Part shown: in pieces, positions 5,932 through 6,351 of the stretch
Position numbering within the stretch: position 1 is the first letter of the stretch
Layout of the letters: every line of letters starts with the position of its first letter
NCBI GenBank assembly: GCA_027068235.1
Contig: JAMOUE010000357.1
Span: 1 to 6,351, forward strand
Source of the DNA: Deltaproteobacteria bacterium
Lineage (GTDB): Bacteria; Desulfobacterota; Dissulfuribacteria; Dissulfuribacterales; QOAL01
Direction: 5' to 3'
DNA: 6,351 nucleotides
Program-made: the position numbers and the translations under genes
Notes under the pieces: generated by a model
The model's database searches: none
Told to the model about the DNA's origin: nothing
Seen by the model: the letters and a program-made list of their open reading frames with translations, nothing else

Positions 5932-6351
5932 AAAATAGCAGTTGTGACAAGGCATCAACCTACAAGGTTTTCGTTCTCGACGACGAAGAGATAACTGTCA
6001 AACGCCTGGTCAGAGGCTTGGGATCTTCTCCTGAGCTCGAAGTCAAGGGTTTTATCCTGGCAAGCGATGCCCTGAACGAAATCAAGAAGTCACCTCCGGA
6101 TATCTTTATCTCAGACATCAAACTCAAGGATGCCCACGGCCTGGATCTACTGGACAAGATAAAGTCAATATCACCAGAGACTGTAATCATCTTAATCACA
6201 GGGTTTGCATCAATAGACCAGGCAGTAAAGGCCACAAAAAAAGGGGCATTCTACTATCTTGCCAAACCATTTTCACTTGCCGAACTCAGACAGACCATTT
6301 CAGAGGCACTGGATTTTATCAAATCCAGACGGCAGCGTGATCTCATCATGG
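5928..6351 (+). CDS. Response regulator, probably NtrC family, N-terminal receiver domain (cut by window end)
   Basis: Partner of the kinase upstream. The 141 codons present form a full CheY-like receiver: VFVLDDEE with acidic pair D18/D19, phosphoacceptor D63 in ISDIKL, signalling T91 in LITGFAS, and K113 in LAKPF. The form TGFASIDQAVKATKKGAFYYLAKPF, here split as TGFASIDQAVK (91-101) and KGAFYYLAKPF (105-115), is typical of NtrC-type regulators that carry a sigma-54-activating AAA+ domain and a DNA-binding domain. Those parts would lie beyond the window, so NtrC type is an inference. The start is TTG at 5928; its four bases TTGA overlap the kinase stop codon TGA. No ATG or GTG occurs in this frame before the receiver core, and GAGGA lies at a suitable distance. 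The overlap implies translational coupling. The receiver is certain; output domain unseen. Confidence 0.9.
   Translation, partial: MKNSSCDKASTYKVFVLDDEEITVKRLVRGLGSSPELEVKGFILASDALNEIKKSPPDIFISDIKLKDAHGLDLLDKIKSISPETVIILITGFASIDQAVKATKKGAFYYLAKPFSLAELRQTISEALDFIKSRRQRDLIM

Noticed and set aside
1..6351. Looked for CRISPR arrays, tRNA/rRNA genes, transposase genes, terminal inverted repeats and phage genes
   Set aside because: No regularly spaced repeats, RNA gene landmarks or mobile-element proteins were seen on either strand.

Overview
The window reads as chromosomal DNA from a Gram-negative, moderately AT-rich bacterium. The best guess is Desulfobacterota (old Deltaproteobacteria) or a close relative. 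This rests on three things: a GH57-type glycogen branching enzyme with a long N-terminal extension, an NtrB-like membrane kinase coupled to an NtrC-like receiver, and a good -24/-12 (sigma-54) promoter match. The taxonomy is inference. There is no rRNA, tRNA, CRISPR array, insertion sequence or phage gene.

Layout. Bases 1-189 (minus) hold the start of an unrecognised exported protein cut by the window edge. Just upstream of it (204-219) is a sigma-54-type promoter match, and upstream of that (289-336) is a rho-independent terminator that closes the next minus-strand unit. Bases 367-3429 (minus) encode a 1020-residue GH57 1,4-alpha-glucan branching enzyme. Its N-terminal half appears to consist of four divergent copies of a DUF4912-like module. 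It has its own sigma-70-like promoter at 3490-3518. Bases 3637-4350 (minus) encode a compact RluA-family pseudouridine synthase with a GTG start. A 111-base divergent intergenic region with an imperfect inverted repeat separates it from the plus-strand genes.

On the plus strand, 4462-5931 encode a membrane sensor histidine kinase. A response regulator starts at a TTG codon (5928) that overlaps the kinase stop codon as TTGA. It runs off the right edge after its receiver domain. The two form a translationally coupled two-component operon.

How they fit together: the branching enzyme serves storage alpha-glucan synthesis and the synthase modifies RNA. These look like independent housekeeping units. 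The kinase/regulator pair is a signalling module that probably controls sigma-54 promoters. Whether the sigma-54-like site near the left edge is one of its targets cannot be told from this sequence. I see no wholly new multi-gene system. The most unusual items are the four-repeat extension of the branching enzyme and the almost leaderless sigma-54 promoter of the exported-protein gene.
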